Source: FACHB-T130 sp042747725 (GTDB lineage: Bacteria; Cyanobacteriota; Cyanobacteriia; Cyanobacteriales; FACHB-T130). Taken from it: 64,000 nt of DNA. The stretch is from assembly GCF_042747725.1 (NCBI RefSeq), contig NZ_JBHZGO010000101.1, positions 1 to 64,000 of the forward strand, in the 5' to 3' direction. Of this stretch, positions 32,105 to 41,073 are shown one piece after another; the first letter of the stretch is position 1, and every line of letters begins with the position of its first letter. Below the pieces are notes generated by a model. The model had not been told where the DNA came from, made no database searches, and saw only the letters and a list, made by a program, of their open reading frames with translations. The position numbers were made by a program, and so were the translations under genes.

Positions 32105-33244
32105 ATGCTTGATTCAAACCGTTCCATGCTCGATTGGTTCAAACGTTTGGTCTTAACGAGCGTGTTGGTAGTGCTGATGATGACGCTCTCAGCAGGACTC
32201 AGCGCTGCTTGGTGGGATGCCTCTGGCAAAACTGCCAGTGATAGTGGATTGCCATCGGGAAATGCCATCACAGATGGTAAAGCTTTGTTACGGTATGCCC
32301 TACCCATTGAAAATCAAACAGTGCGGGAAATGCAAGCCGATTTGGAAGATATTTCCACACAACTGCGAAGTAAGCGTTGGAGTGCCATCGTTAGCGATGT
32401 TAGCAAGGCATCTCGAATTCTAAGCGATCGCTCCTCTGACTTGCTCGCTGGCGTCCCTCCGTCGCAAAAATCTCAAGCAGAAGCCCTAATTGCGAAGATG
32501 AACGAAGAATTCGGGAAGCTTCGAGAAACAGTGGAAGCCAAAGATAAAGAACAAACCCAGGCGGAACGGAGCAACCTCCTCGATATCGTGGGTCAGCTAG
32601 AAGAGCTAATGGTGCCAGGATTCCCCTTCGAGGTGCCTTCAGAGTACAGTAATCTGCCTCAACTCAAGGGACGCGCCACCATAGAAATGACAACCGACAA
32701 AGGCACCCTTACCCTGGTTGTAGACGGTTACAGTGCGCCCGTGACTGCTGGTAACTTTGTGGATTTAGTCCAGCGTGGTTTCTATGATGGGCTAGATTTT
32801 GTCCGCGCCGAAGACTCCTACGTGCTGCAAGTGGGAGATCCTCCCGGCCCAGATCAGGGGTTTATTGACCCAGCGACTGGCAAATACCGGGCGGTTCCGT
32901 TAGAAGTGCTGGCGAGAGGCGACAAAGAACCCACCTATGGCATTACATTAGAAGACGCGGGGCGTTACCGCGACCTGCCAGTGCTTCCCTTCTCAGCTTA
33001 CGGTGCCTTAGCAATGGCTCGTCCGGAAACAGAACCTAACGGCGGTTCTTCTCAGTTCTTCTTCTTCCTGTTTGAGCCAGAACTGACTCCAGCGGGTCGT
33101 AACCTGTTGGATGGGAGATATTCAGTTTTTGGCTATTTAACGAAGGGCAAAGAAGTTCTGGAAAAACTCGATGCAGGCGACAAAATTGTCTCGGCTAAGG
33201 TAATCCAGGGTGCGGAGAATTTAGTTCCGCCGCCAGCCGCATAA
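32105..33244 (+). CDS. Cyclophilin-type peptidyl-prolyl isomerase (TLP40/CYP38-like)
   Basis: This 379-residue protein has an N-terminal membrane/signal segment (LVLTSVLVVLMMTLSAGLSA). A helical region of about 110 residues (NQTVREMQADLEDISTQLRS...) is followed by a C-terminal cyclophilin domain with GRATIEMTTDKGTLTLVVDG and SQFFFFLFEPELTPAGRNLL. The helical-plus-cyclophilin layout matches the thylakoid-lumen TLP40/CYP38 group, which assists photosystem II assembly in plants. The prolyl isomerase active site appears altered, as in CYP38. It starts at ATG 32105 and is monocistronic. Confidence 0.85.
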   Translation: MLDSNRSMLDWFKRLVLTSVLVVLMMTLSAGLSAAWWDASGKTASDSGLPSGNAITDGKALLRYALPIENQTVREMQADLEDISTQLRSKRWSAIVSDVSKASRILSDRSSDLLAGVPPSQKSQAEALIAKMNEEFGKLRETVEAKDKEQTQAERSNLLDIVGQLEELMVPGFPFEVPSEYSNLPQLKGRATIEMTTDKGTLTLVVDGYSAPVTAGNFVDLVQRGFYDGLDFVRAEDSYVLQVGDPPGPDQGFIDPATGKYRAVPLEVLARGDKEPTYGITLEDAGRYRDLPVLPFSAYGALAMARPETEPNGGSSQFFFFLFEPELTPAGRNLLDGRYSVFGYLTKGKEVLEKLDAGDKIVSAKVIQGAENLVPPPAA

Positions 33245-33343
33245 ACATCCAGCTCCGATAAAGAGCTATTAATAGGGTGGGTGGGACGGCAATGCTGCCA
33301 TTGCGCGATCGCCCACCCTCTGTGCTATAAAATCAGGAAATTT

Positions 33344-33655
33344 ATGGCAATTGTTGAGGTAATCTTTGTCTTCACCGTCAGTGTGATGGCGGGTTTGTTG
33401 TTTTACAGTGCCTCCCAGCAGCGGCAGCAGCAAATGCAGTTAGAAAATGCTTTTTATCAATTGCTGGAAGCTCAAGATAGTTGTATTTCTCTGATTCAAC
33501 TGTCAGCAGCGGCAAGAGTAGATGTTCAGTTAGCGAAGCAATACCTAGATCGTCAGGTGCAGATGTTTGGAGTGCTGCCAGAAGTAGATGCTGATGGAGA
33601 TACCTTTTACCGCTTCCCTAAGCTGAAGCGGGATTCTGCTTCAGATAAAAATTAG
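33344..33655 (+). CDS. Small membrane-anchored protein with a winged-helix-like domain
   Basis: This 103-residue protein has an N-terminal transmembrane helix (VIFVFTVSVMAGLLFYSA) followed by a helical part (MQLENAFYQLLEAQDSCISL, then AARVDVQLAKQYLDRQ). The latter resembles the winged-helix fold often seen in small cyanobacterial membrane proteins. I chose ATG 33344; the frame is open upstream to 33281 but that part is Cys-rich and unlike protein. The function is unknown. Confidence 0.65.
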   Translation: MAIVEVIFVFTVSVMAGLLFYSASQQRQQQMQLENAFYQLLEAQDSCISLIQLSAAARVDVQLAKQYLDRQVQMFGVLPEVDADGDTFYRFPKLKRDSASDKN

Positions 33656-33764
33656 AGTGAAATAGGGCGATCGCCTTTTTGTGGTGAGGATGCGATCGCT
33701 CATACCCTCCTCATCCGTACTTTCCTTTCCATTGCCCGTGGCATTTTCTCAACTTGCTTCGGTA

Positions 33765-35111
33765 TTACTTGTTATTTAGCTTGCATTTAGGTTCTAAACA
33801 AGGGCATCTACGTAGAATTTTATTAGGTCTAAATTTTTTATAAAAATTGAATTTTATTTGGTGATATAGCTTTAACCCAATTTTGTATATAAAAGCCAGT
33901 AAAAAAATTATACCACCTGACTTATGGAATTCATTTGACATCAAAATATCCCAAACCACTTTCAGCGCTAAATAAATTTTTAGATTCTTCATATAGAGCG
34001 GAAGCAGTTGTACAAGAGCCATTAGGTAGCCACGATGATAACCAGTTTTTAAAGCTTTTTCCGCAGCATTTTTGATTTGCTTTTCCTGTTTATAATAATT
34101 GTCTCTTGCCAAACAAGATTCATTTTCTACCAGATTAGCTAGGGCTAAGTTTACATGAACTAAACTAGATGGGTCGGCATTACGTTCAATGAAGAGTTGT
34201 AGGCTCTTATCGTAATGGTATTTTACACTTTCTTTAATTTGAGCGGCCTCAAGAACCTGACCTAGTCGCAAGTGATAGAAGGCAGTTGCTCCAATATCTA
34301 GCGTCAAGCTATTTTGATTGCAGCCTTCCTCTAGAATTTTTTGGGATTTAACATAAAAGTTAACAGATTTAATAAATTCATATTCTTCAAAATATATTCT
34401 GCCAAGGAAATGTAAACATTCACTCAATGTTCGCAGGAGCCACTTATAATTTTGATGTTTGCATAATAACTCTAGTTTTGATTGTGCTTGAGTGAAATAA
34501 TTTTTGGACTCAGCAAAGTTAAATCTACGAAAATAGTAGTGACCCAGTAGAACCCAGGTACGCGCCAAATATTCCTCAGACCTTGATTCTTCTCTACAAA
34601 ATGCTTCACATTTAAGAAGTACATCTTTCATTTTTTTATATTCACTGATATCTTCATAGTATAGGCTAAGTACAAAATATGCTTTAATCTTTTCTTCATG
34701 AGTCTTAGACAGTACAATTGCTCTATGCAAGCAATCTTCAGCTTCAGAATCAAAATTATTGAATGTTTTTAAGCAATAGTATTTTGAAATATACAAGTCA
34801 GCCGGTACAACTTTTCCAAACTCATGATAGTCTTGGAGTAATCGATCAGTTGCTTGAAGCCAGTCAAAACCTTGATTTGTTTGGAGCGCTTTGTTAATAA
34901 ATTTAACTATTATCTTACAACGTGTTGGCAACTGTTCAGAATCTTTTCGATTATCCTGTAGTGACTGCAAAACGTGAGCGAGATCGGTTCTGGACTCAGC
35001 TTCAGAGAGCCATATGTTCAGAAGTTTAGCAATGTCTCCTGTCTTTTTATCAGGCTTTAGTTTTTCCTTAAGAAGTTGGCGCTTATTAATTTTCTCATCA
35101 AGTTTAGTCAC
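33765..35111 (-). CDS. TPR-repeat protein, partner of the STAND ATPase
   Basis: This 448-residue AT-rich gene product is made almost entirely of helical TPR-like repeats from about residue 60 to 400 (for example LLGHYYFRRFNFAESKNYFT and FLGRIYFEEYEFIKSVNFY). It ends with a hydrophobic helix (GGIIFLLAFIYKIGLKLYHQ) and a basic Cys-containing tail (RRCPCLEPKC). It starts with GTG, and the start overlaps the stop of the upstream HTH-NB-ARC gene by 8 bp (GTGACTAA), so it is translationally coupled. In most STAND proteins the TPR sensor is fused to the ATPase; here it is separate. Confidence 0.8.
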   Translation of the reverse strand: MTKLDEKINKRQLLKEKLKPDKKTGDIAKLLNIWLSEAESRTDLAHVLQSLQDNRKDSEQLPTRCKIIVKFINKALQTNQGFDWLQATDRLLQDYHEFGKVVPADLYISKYYCLKTFNNFDSEAEDCLHRAIVLSKTHEEKIKAYFVLSLYYEDISEYKKMKDVLLKCEAFCREESRSEEYLARTWVLLGHYYFRRFNFAESKNYFTQAQSKLELLCKHQNYKWLLRTLSECLHFLGRIYFEEYEFIKSVNFYVKSQKILEEGCNQNSLTLDIGATAFYHLRLGQVLEAAQIKESVKYHYDKSLQLFIERNADPSSLVHVNLALANLVENESCLARDNYYKQEKQIKNAAEKALKTGYHRGYLMALVQLLPLYMKNLKIYLALKVVWDILMSNEFHKSGGIIFLLAFIYKIGLKLYHQIKFNFYKKFRPNKILRRCPCLEPKCKLNNK

Positions 35112-36444
35112 TGGATTGCAATTCCCTCAAAAACTCGTATAGTAAGTTGTGTATTGAATAACGTGGCTCGTCTGAAAGTCTAGAAATACTTGTTAGCAAG
35201 GAACGCTGAAGACATTCTCCTACAGCTTCTCTAAATTCATCATCGCTCAGTTCAGCTTGTTGCTTCAGTAGACGACGTGGAACGGGAATACTCTCACTGA
35301 AGCGAGTCATTGATTTCAAAACTTCTAAAGCATTATTTGAAATTGAAACTAGAGCTTCCTCATACAGATAGGTGTAAAGCTCCTCTTGTTTAGTAAGTGA
35401 CTGAATAATTTCATCTAACGGTGAGTCATCGGTTGCTATTAGGCTAATTACAAGTAAGATTATGAGAGGAATACCATTAGTAGCATGAAATATTGGTAAC
35501 AATTCATCATCTTGTGAATCATGAATGCGTTGAATGTGCGCTCCCTTGTACCGGATTAACTCTAAAGTTGGATTGACACCTATACCTTTGAGTTCAACTT
35601 CCCGCATATCCATAGTTAGTTTTTGAATTTTTTGTCTAGAAGTAAAGATAATCTTACTAGGTCTCAAATTATTTTTTTGGGTATAAGGATCAAATTTTGT
35701 GAGTAACTCAGTGTAGTCTTGCAGAGTTTCAAGATTGTCTATTACAATTAGATATGGGGAAGTTCTTAGCTGGCTTTGTAAATAGGAAAAATGTTCATCT
35801 ATCGTTGGTGGCAATTGTATTTGTAGCTGCTCTGCTATTTCCGAAACTAATGCATCAATATTTAAAACAGTACCTATATCTCGAATTGCTAGATTCTCGA
35901 CTCTAAAATAAGTTCTTTTAGCTGTTACCCAAGCAAGATCAATAAACTCTGACTCTACTGTATGTTCTCTGACTAGCTTCTCTACAATAGATGTTTTACC
36001 AACTCCTCCCGTTCCAACAACACTAATAAACCAGCTACCTTCTTTGTCTTGTAAATATTCTGTTAACGTTGTTATATATTCTTCTACACCAAACAATACT
36101 GTTTGCGAAATATTAGCTTTATCTTCTAATTTTATTTTAATCCTTGCTTGAATTTCTAATTTGCTATTTGGGAGTGAAATATCGCTTTCACTATCTGGGA
36201 GTGCAATATCGCTCCCGTGAGTATCTAGGTTAGCGATCGCTTGCCAGTCCAGACCCAAGAAATTGCAAAGTTCCAAAAAATTTCTACGCTCAATAGGCTT
36301 CCCATTGAGGAATTTGCGAACTGTATCTGACGATACTCCGATATCTACCGCAAAATCCCTATGGCTTTCATACCTACTTCGCTGATAAGCAGATTTGGCT
36401 TGCTGGATACACTCCGAACGCACCATAAGGGAGCGTTGCGACAT
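35104..36444 (-). CDS. HTH - NB-ARC STAND ATPase
   Basis: This 446-residue protein has an N-terminal helix-turn-helix of the type that precedes many cyanobacterial STAND proteins (DFAVDIGVSSDTVRKFLNGK, residues 31-50, then FLGLDWQAIANLD). A short repetitive linker follows (SDIALPDS and SDISLPNS). The NB-ARC ATPase has Walker A GTGGVGKTS (144-152), Walker B LIVIDN (232-237), the arginine motif IIFTSR and NGIPL. A winged-helix region at about 365-440 closes the protein. There is no sensor or effector domain; the TPR protein encoded immediately downstream supplies the likely sensor. The regulatory role is inference. Confidence 0.85.
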   Translation of the reverse strand: MSQRSLMVRSECIQQAKSAYQRSRYESHRDFAVDIGVSSDTVRKFLNGKPIERRNFLELCNFLGLDWQAIANLDTHGSDIALPDSESDISLPNSKLEIQARIKIKLEDKANISQTVLFGVEEYITTLTEYLQDKEGSWFISVVGTGGVGKTSIVEKLVREHTVESEFIDLAWVTAKRTYFRVENLAIRDIGTVLNIDALVSEIAEQLQIQLPPTIDEHFSYLQSQLRTSPYLIVIDNLETLQDYTELLTKFDPYTQKNNLRPSKIIFTSRQKIQKLTMDMREVELKGIGVNPTLELIRYKGAHIQRIHDSQDDELLPIFHATNGIPLIILLVISLIATDDSPLDEIIQSLTKQEELYTYLYEEALVSISNNALEVLKSMTRFSESIPVPRRLLKQQAELSDDEFREAVGECLQRSLLTSISRLSDEPRYSIHNLLYEFLRELQSSD

Positions 36445-36713
36445 GGCTACCTCTTGGAAAACAGCTTAGACCCTAATGAGCTTTGTTAAAAATTTTACTT
36501 TAGTTGTAAGTCCGTGACAAGTTATTGATTTCTCAGTGCCAATATTAGCAAAAGTCAGGGTTATCTCAGTGTGGGGCTTGCTTCTATAGATATAGACACA
36601 CAAAAACACCGTAACTTAGTGTCCCAATCAACTGTATTTATTGTCAAAGAAGCGATCGCGCCAGTTACTTTGTTCTCATGGCTACACCCAGAATTGCAAA
36701 AAGGAGTCTTTGA

Positions 36714-37514
36714 ATGAAAATTAAGCTTATTTCTAGTTTGACTGTTGCTGTTATCGGGACAAGTGTATTCTCTGCCACCGCACCAGCCTCAGCTTATGAC
36801 ATCAAAAGCATTGACACTGACACTACAGGTTTTAAGGACATAATTGAAGAGTTCCAGCAATTCGTTTCTCCTTCTGGGGTTCCGTTTAGCAACCCCACAG
36901 CGTATAAGTTAGACCTTACCAAGTTAAAATTGGGAACTGACTATAATCCTCGTGTTTACTTTCTCAATGAAGGAGCAGGCTTCAGAAACCAGTTAGGGTT
37001 CACAGCTACTAATGGTTCTACTTTCCAGTCGGGGTTGATTTTTGAGGATGCCTCTTGTGGAATTAATAATACTGAGTGCCAAGGAGCAGCTAATGATGGA
37101 CCTCTGGATATCGGGGACTATGTGGACTTAGGAAACTTCAGTGCTGGTACCCTCTTTAACTTCTGGCTGAAAGCTGATGGTTATAATGGCGGAACTTACG
37201 TTTACGGTGCCGATCCAGCTTCTAACCCAGATGGACTAGAACACTTGGTAGCTTATGAGTATAAAGGCCACTTGGTGATTGGATTCGAGGATTTATATGG
37301 ACCGCTCGGTGCTACTGAGCCTCCCAATCAAAATTCCGATCGCGATTTTGAGGACACGGTCTTCGTGGTCAAGTTTCCGGGACTTGAAAAAGCCAGGAAA
37401 AATGTACCTGAGCCTTCTTCTGTATTGAGTATCTTAGGGGTTGGTGCTTTCGGTGTCAGTTCGCTGCACAAGCGCAAGCAGCAACAGAAATCTCAGGATT
37501 CTAGCCTCAGCTAG
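36714..37514 (+). CDS. PEP-CTERM protein with DUF4114 domain
   Basis: This 266-residue exported protein has a signal peptide (MKIKLISSLTVAVIG...SAYA-like end near residue 26) and a beta-rich DUF4114-type domain. The marks of that domain are YNPRVYFLNEGAGFRNQLGF, HLVAYEYKGHLVIGFEDLYG and DRDFEDTVFVVKF. The tail is a PEP-CTERM sorting signal (NVPEPSSVLSILGVGAFGVS, then HKRKQQ). It should be cleaved by exosortase and surface-anchored or secreted. AAAAAGGAG lies about 9 nt before the ATG, in the same context (GCAAAAAGGAGT) as the PEP-CTERM gene at 48308. It is monocistronic. Confidence 0.88.
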   Translation: MKIKLISSLTVAVIGTSVFSATAPASAYDIKSIDTDTTGFKDIIEEFQQFVSPSGVPFSNPTAYKLDLTKLKLGTDYNPRVYFLNEGAGFRNQLGFTATNGSTFQSGLIFEDASCGINNTECQGAANDGPLDIGDYVDLGNFSAGTLFNFWLKADGYNGGTYVYGADPASNPDGLEHLVAYEYKGHLVIGFEDLYGPLGATEPPNQNSDRDFEDTVFVVKFPGLEKARKNVPEPSSVLSILGVGAFGVSSLHKRKQQQKSQDSSLS

Positions 37515-37611
37515 TTGATACAGTAGTTGGCGCGATCGCACTTTTTTCCTCTGCTGAAGCGAGTGCGATCGCTCTTTAGAATATCTTTTACTACCAGTTT
37601 CAGGGATTGAT

Positions 37612-37806
37612 ATGGTTTTAATCCGAGAAGTAGTCCAAAAGGCTTTGGCAACAGGTTATTTAACGTTAGCATCAGAGACCGAACTACGGCAGCTTTTACA
37701 AACAACAAAATATGGCTGGGAAGACCTAAATGCCTTTATGACTTTGCAGCAAGCAGTAATGGCTGGTCGTGTACGGCAAGAGTCCCGCGAATTGATACGT
37801 TATTAG
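37612..37806 (+). CDS. Small hypothetical protein
   Basis: This 64-residue soluble protein (MVLIREVVQKALATGYLTL...) has helical sections and a basic C-terminus (VRQESRELIRY). It resembles small conserved cyanobacterial proteins of unknown function. Between it and the PEP-CTERM gene is a GCGATCGCAC / GTGCGATCGC inverted pair (about 37532-37572) that probably works as a terminator. No nearby gene suggests a role. Confidence 0.55.
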   Translation: MVLIREVVQKALATGYLTLASETELRQLLQTTKYGWEDLNAFMTLQQAVMAGRVRQESRELIRY

Positions 37807-37871
37807 TATATTTTTAACAATACCTGAAAACTGGCGCGATCGCATTTCCTGTATTATCAAGCGCGATTTAT

Positions 37872-38510
37872 TTACTCCTCCCCAATCTGACTTCTCACCC
37901 ACTCGCGGAACAAGCGAATCATAGCTGTTTCTCCCACAGTTTTTTGCTGTTCCAGAAACCGCACAATCTCAGATGGTGAGAGAAAAGGGAAAGTAGGAGA
38001 TGTATTGCGCTCTACATATTGTTTTCCCTCTAATTGATAGAATCTTAAGCGTCTTCCGTCATAACGCCAGACTTCCGGCACCCCAAAATCAGCATACAAG
38101 TCGAATTGATTAATAGAACTGCTAGTAATATCAATCTCAATAATTAAATCAGGTGGTGGATATTGATTTAGGTCGATTTGCTCTAGTTGTCTGACAATCG
38201 GCTCATTCTGGATGTAGTAGCACTGATCTGGTTCAAATCCCCGTTGCAAATCCTCACGTTTGGAAGTTCTTGAACCTAAGCTGCGAATATTAATATTCAA
38301 TTCTTCAGTCAGAGTTTCCACGAAACGTCCTAGGAGCTTCTTGTAGCTTTCATGTGGATCTAATGGGGACATTATTTGTAATAATCCTCGGTCATAAGTC
38401 AGTCGAATCCCTGCCTGTTCTTCTAAATCTTTCAGCAGAGATTCGTAAGTTTGCCAGCTAACATTCCTCAAGAGAACTGGTTGTGGAGTCTGAATTAGTG
38501 TAGTTGTCAT
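37872..38510 (-). CDS. Uma2-family (DUF820) putative endonuclease
   Basis: This 212-residue protein of the PD-(D/E)XK-like Uma2 family is very common in cyanobacteria. The family marks are SWQTYESLLKDLEEQAGIRL, LQIMSPLDPHE, EPDQCYYIQNEP, PPDLIIEIDITSSS with the acidic and catalytic residues, and FGVPEVWRYDGRRLRFYQL. The biological role is unsettled (a transposon-related or defence nuclease has been suggested). Its upstream sequence shares a block of about 65 bp with the region before thiL. Confidence 0.9.
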   Translation of the reverse strand: MTTTLIQTPQPVLLRNVSWQTYESLLKDLEEQAGIRLTYDRGLLQIMSPLDPHESYKKLLGRFVETLTEELNINIRSLGSRTSKREDLQRGFEPDQCYYIQNEPIVRQLEQIDLNQYPPPDLIIEIDITSSSINQFDLYADFGVPEVWRYDGRRLRFYQLEGKQYVERNTSPTFPFLSPSEIVRFLEQQKTVGETAMIRLFREWVRSQIGEE

Positions 38511-38521
38511 TTTAAGACTGA

Positions 38522-38588
38522 GCCTAGGTAATTGCTGCTAGTCACAATAGAAGTGTTGGTGGATAGATATATTTTAGCGATCGCGCTT
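38522..38588. repeat. Dispersed upstream block shared with the thiL leader
   Basis: The segment GCCTAGGTAATTGCTG..., ending ATTTTAGCGATCGCG, resembles 56425-56489 at roughly 70 percent or more by eye. It probably represents the remains of a common Uma2-type promoter region. The remainder of the 571-bp gap before the PEP-CTERM gene contains the element at 38874-38963 and otherwise nothing recognisable. Confidence 0.45.
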
Positions 38589-38873
38589 AGTATTTACTCA
38601 GAGTGCGATCGCTCTCTAGTCTTCTCTACTTAAACTTGACTTCTCACTCACTCGCACAACAAAACCTGCGCCACACCCAAAACTGCATAAAAATTCATTC
38701 GGTTAATAGGCTTTTTTATCGCAGATAGATAAAAATAACAACCAACCAAAGGATGAACTCCATTTCTGCTGGGTAATGTAGTGAATGCAAACTGATAGAA
38801 ATGTCAAAATGAAGCTGAATTGATAAATTCCAGTAGTGGAATGCTTTTATATTTTAATATTATGAGATAAACA

Positions 38874-38963
38874 GGACTTACGCAAAGCTTATACATATAG
38901 CGTTTTTTCGGGTTCAATCCCCCTGTGGTTGCCCTTACTATGTGGTGATGTGCGGCGAGTCCT
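38874..38963. mobile_element. Diverged GGACTTACGCA MITE-like element
   Basis: This relative of 2634-2721 shares GGACTTACGCAAAGCTTATA, then CATATAGC, and later CAATCCCCCTGTGGTTGCCC. The right end has decayed to TGCGGCGAGTCCT, so the terminal repeats no longer match perfectly. This suggests an older, immobile copy. Confidence 0.6.
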
Positions 38964-39081
38964 GATAAAAAAGAAAATTAGTACCAGAAACTAAAAAAAT
39001 TGGGGCTAGAAGCGTTATCCACCTTCTAGCCCTCATTTTCATTTTCACTCAGTCTTTATGAACGCAAATTTTCTCTAAAAA

Positions 39082-39933
39082 CTAGCTAGCTTTGCTGCTT
39101 CGACGCCGACGAATTGTCATTAACGATCCGGCTACCAATCCCAACCCAGCAAGCGTGGCTGGTTCAGGAATTTTTTCTTCTCTAGCGATTACTTTAAAGT
39201 CTGGGCCATTGTAACTCGCATCTGCTGTCACTCGAATACCCGCTAGAGAAGTAATTCCCAATTTTTCTAGGCTAACTCCCCAAGAACCAACCTGTTGACT
39301 TCCATTAATTTCCATTGTGTCAATGCTATAGCCTGTGGCAAACTGATCGGTTCGCTTTAGTTTTAGAAAATTACCAATGAGGTTGCCAGCTTTGTCAATT
39401 GCTTGAATACCCAGATCGCTATTCTTACCCCGTTCCCAGAAAAAGAGGTTGTCCAATCCTGTCTTATCTGCATGAACTAGGTTATTGAAGAAAAGGTTGA
39501 TACTAATGGAACCATTATCCTCAGTATCAATAATGTTGTTGAGGTTTTGGTTGCCTAGATAAGCGGCAATTTCAGTATTGCCTGGGTTCTTAATTCCAGA
39601 TACTTCAACACCGTTCGGCTTGCTAGCTTTATTGCCTCTGTCTGTGCTAGCAGCACCCGTATTATTGTTATAGCCACCCGCTTCAGGATTGGCAGTTTCT
39701 CCCTTCTTCCCAGTGAGCTTGATGGGAGTATTGGAGAGGATTTTAGCCTCTTTAACTAGATTAAAACTATCAAATGTGACTTTATTTTGAGTAATAGACT
39801 GAAGCCAAATATCTACCTCAGAGTTACTTTTTTGGCTAACGTTGGTTTGGAAGCTTGCGGCTTGCGCTGAACTAGAAATCGTTAAGATTCCGACAGTTAA
39901 GCATAGAAAAGTTGATGTACGCTGAAAATTCAT
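39082..39933 (-). CDS. PEP-CTERM exosortase-dependent surface protein (XDP2-like)
   Basis: This 283-residue exported protein has a signal peptide ending near AQAA (about residue 25) and a beta-rich body with the segments NTGAASTDRGNKA, NQNLNNIIDTEDNGS and LFFWERGKNSDLG. The sorting tail is KIPEPATLAGLGLVAGSL, then MTIRRRRSSK. It is a paralogue of the gene at 55472 (same NLN(N/S)IIDTED, F(W/F)ERG and NGPD(F/Y)KV segments). Surface localisation via exosortase is inferred from the tail; no exosortase is in the window. The function is unknown. Confidence 0.85.
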   Translation of the reverse strand: MNFQRTSTFLCLTVGILTISSSAQAASFQTNVSQKSNSEVDIWLQSITQNKVTFDSFNLVKEAKILSNTPIKLTGKKGETANPEAGGYNNNTGAASTDRGNKASKPNGVEVSGIKNPGNTEIAAYLGNQNLNNIIDTEDNGSISINLFFNNLVHADKTGLDNLFFWERGKNSDLGIQAIDKAGNLIGNFLKLKRTDQFATGYSIDTMEINGSQQVGSWGVSLEKLGITSLAGIRVTADASYNGPDFKVIAREEKIPEPATLAGLGLVAGSLMTIRRRRSSKAS

Positions 39934-40428
39934 TCTTTTAATCCTCTGGTAGTTGCCTATTTAGAAACGTTGGTGAAAGGTATTAGTCGAAAGTTTTCAG
40001 TGACGGATGCTCCCAATACACAGCAAATCGTTAAGCCACGACTTTAGTTATGTAGCCCTAGGCTAAAACTTTAGTTAAGTGACTAAAGTTCTGTCTTAAT
40101 GCCATTTCATCCAAATCAAACTACCAATTTGCAGACAAATAATTCAGCTTTTCTTGGCTGAATCCTTGAAGAATTTGGCACCATCCTATCCTAATAGTAA
40201 AGATTAATTAAATTCATCGTTGAAGCTACGGAAATTAAAATTATAATCCTTCTTGCTGTACGTAAAATTTCGGATAATGGGAAAATGTCGTTGGAGATAC
40301 AGAAATTTTATTTAAAGAAACAATGCAGGGAAGTAAAACTTCCGACAGATAGCGATCGCGCTTTTAAAAGCTACAATTACGCACTCAAGTAAAAACTTTC
40401 AGATAATGATGAAATTACTGAGGGAAAA
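39934..40428. other. Intergenic region upstream of PEP-CTERM gene
   Basis: This gap of about 495 bp has no gene. Near 40030-40100 there is the phased motif CTTTAGTTA...CTAAAACTTTAGTTA, a short direct repeat of TTTAGTTA that could be a regulator site or a degenerated element. The rest is AT-rich with no hairpin that I can name. Confidence 0.3.
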
Positions 40429-41073
40429 TTACTGAGACGCATTGGGGACGAGCGATCGCACTTTTCCCACCCGGCAATCTTGCAACCAATTCCGAACTGC
40501 CTGACCAATGATGCCATTACTGCTATCGCGCGGCGGCGTAGGGGGGCGTCCTCCCGGATAAAGGCCAGTACGAGAAAACATGAGCGCTAAACTCCAGCCG
40601 CTGTCAGTTTGAGCCAGAAATAGCCAGTGATACTGCTGCAATTCAATCAGCTTGCCAGCGGTATACTGTCGCTCTAAGGTGGTAATGAATACCTGCTTGG
40701 GGGCTGCGGCAAGTTCGGCTGGAGGCGTTGGGTTATATTGACCGGGACCCAGGCTAAGCGGCTCAAATTCCGGGCGTCCAGCGGCAATCACGGAACTAGA
40801 AGAAATGTCAACTTTTCGGCTGCGGCGTCGGGCACGTTGATTGACCCGATTAGCATAACTAGGTAAATCCCGAAGCAGGAGAAGTGTGAGGCTTTCTACA
40901 TTACTTGGGCAAGCAAAACGCTGTAGGGACAGAGTTTCCCTGCCCCTGTTGAGTGCTATAGGGGCGGAGTTTCCTTGCCCCTGTTGAGTGCTGAATGCAG
41001 CGAACAGCGAACAGCTAGAAACCAGAAGTAACCTTCTAACTCCTGACAACTGACGCTTTCGACCTGAGTTCAT
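40429..41073 (-). CDS. Conserved-type hypothetical exported protein
   Basis: This protein of about 214 residues, chosen from the ATG at 41073, begins with a basic stretch and a hydrophobic signal-like helix (LLLVSSCSLFAAF). Its C-terminal half (VFITTLERQYTAGKLIELQQ, then YHWLFLAQTDSGWSLALMFS) looks conserved and folded. The start overlaps the pyrF stop by 4 bp (ATGA), so the two are translationally coupled. Residues about 30-60 are encoded by a twice-repeated 34-bp sequence (about 40924-40992, GAGTTTCC(C/T)TGCCCCTGTTG), an intergenic-type repeat captured in the frame. The function is unknown. Confidence 0.65.
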   Translation of the reverse strand: MNSGRKRQLSGVRRLLLVSSCSLFAAFSTQQGQGNSAPIALNRGRETLSLQRFACPSNVESLTLLLLRDLPSYANRVNQRARRRSRKVDISSSSVIAAGRPEFEPLSLGPGQYNPTPPAELAAAPKQVFITTLERQYTAGKLIELQQYHWLFLAQTDSGWSLALMFSRTGLYPGGRPPTPPRDSSNGIIGQAVRNWLQDCRVGKVRSLVPNASQ

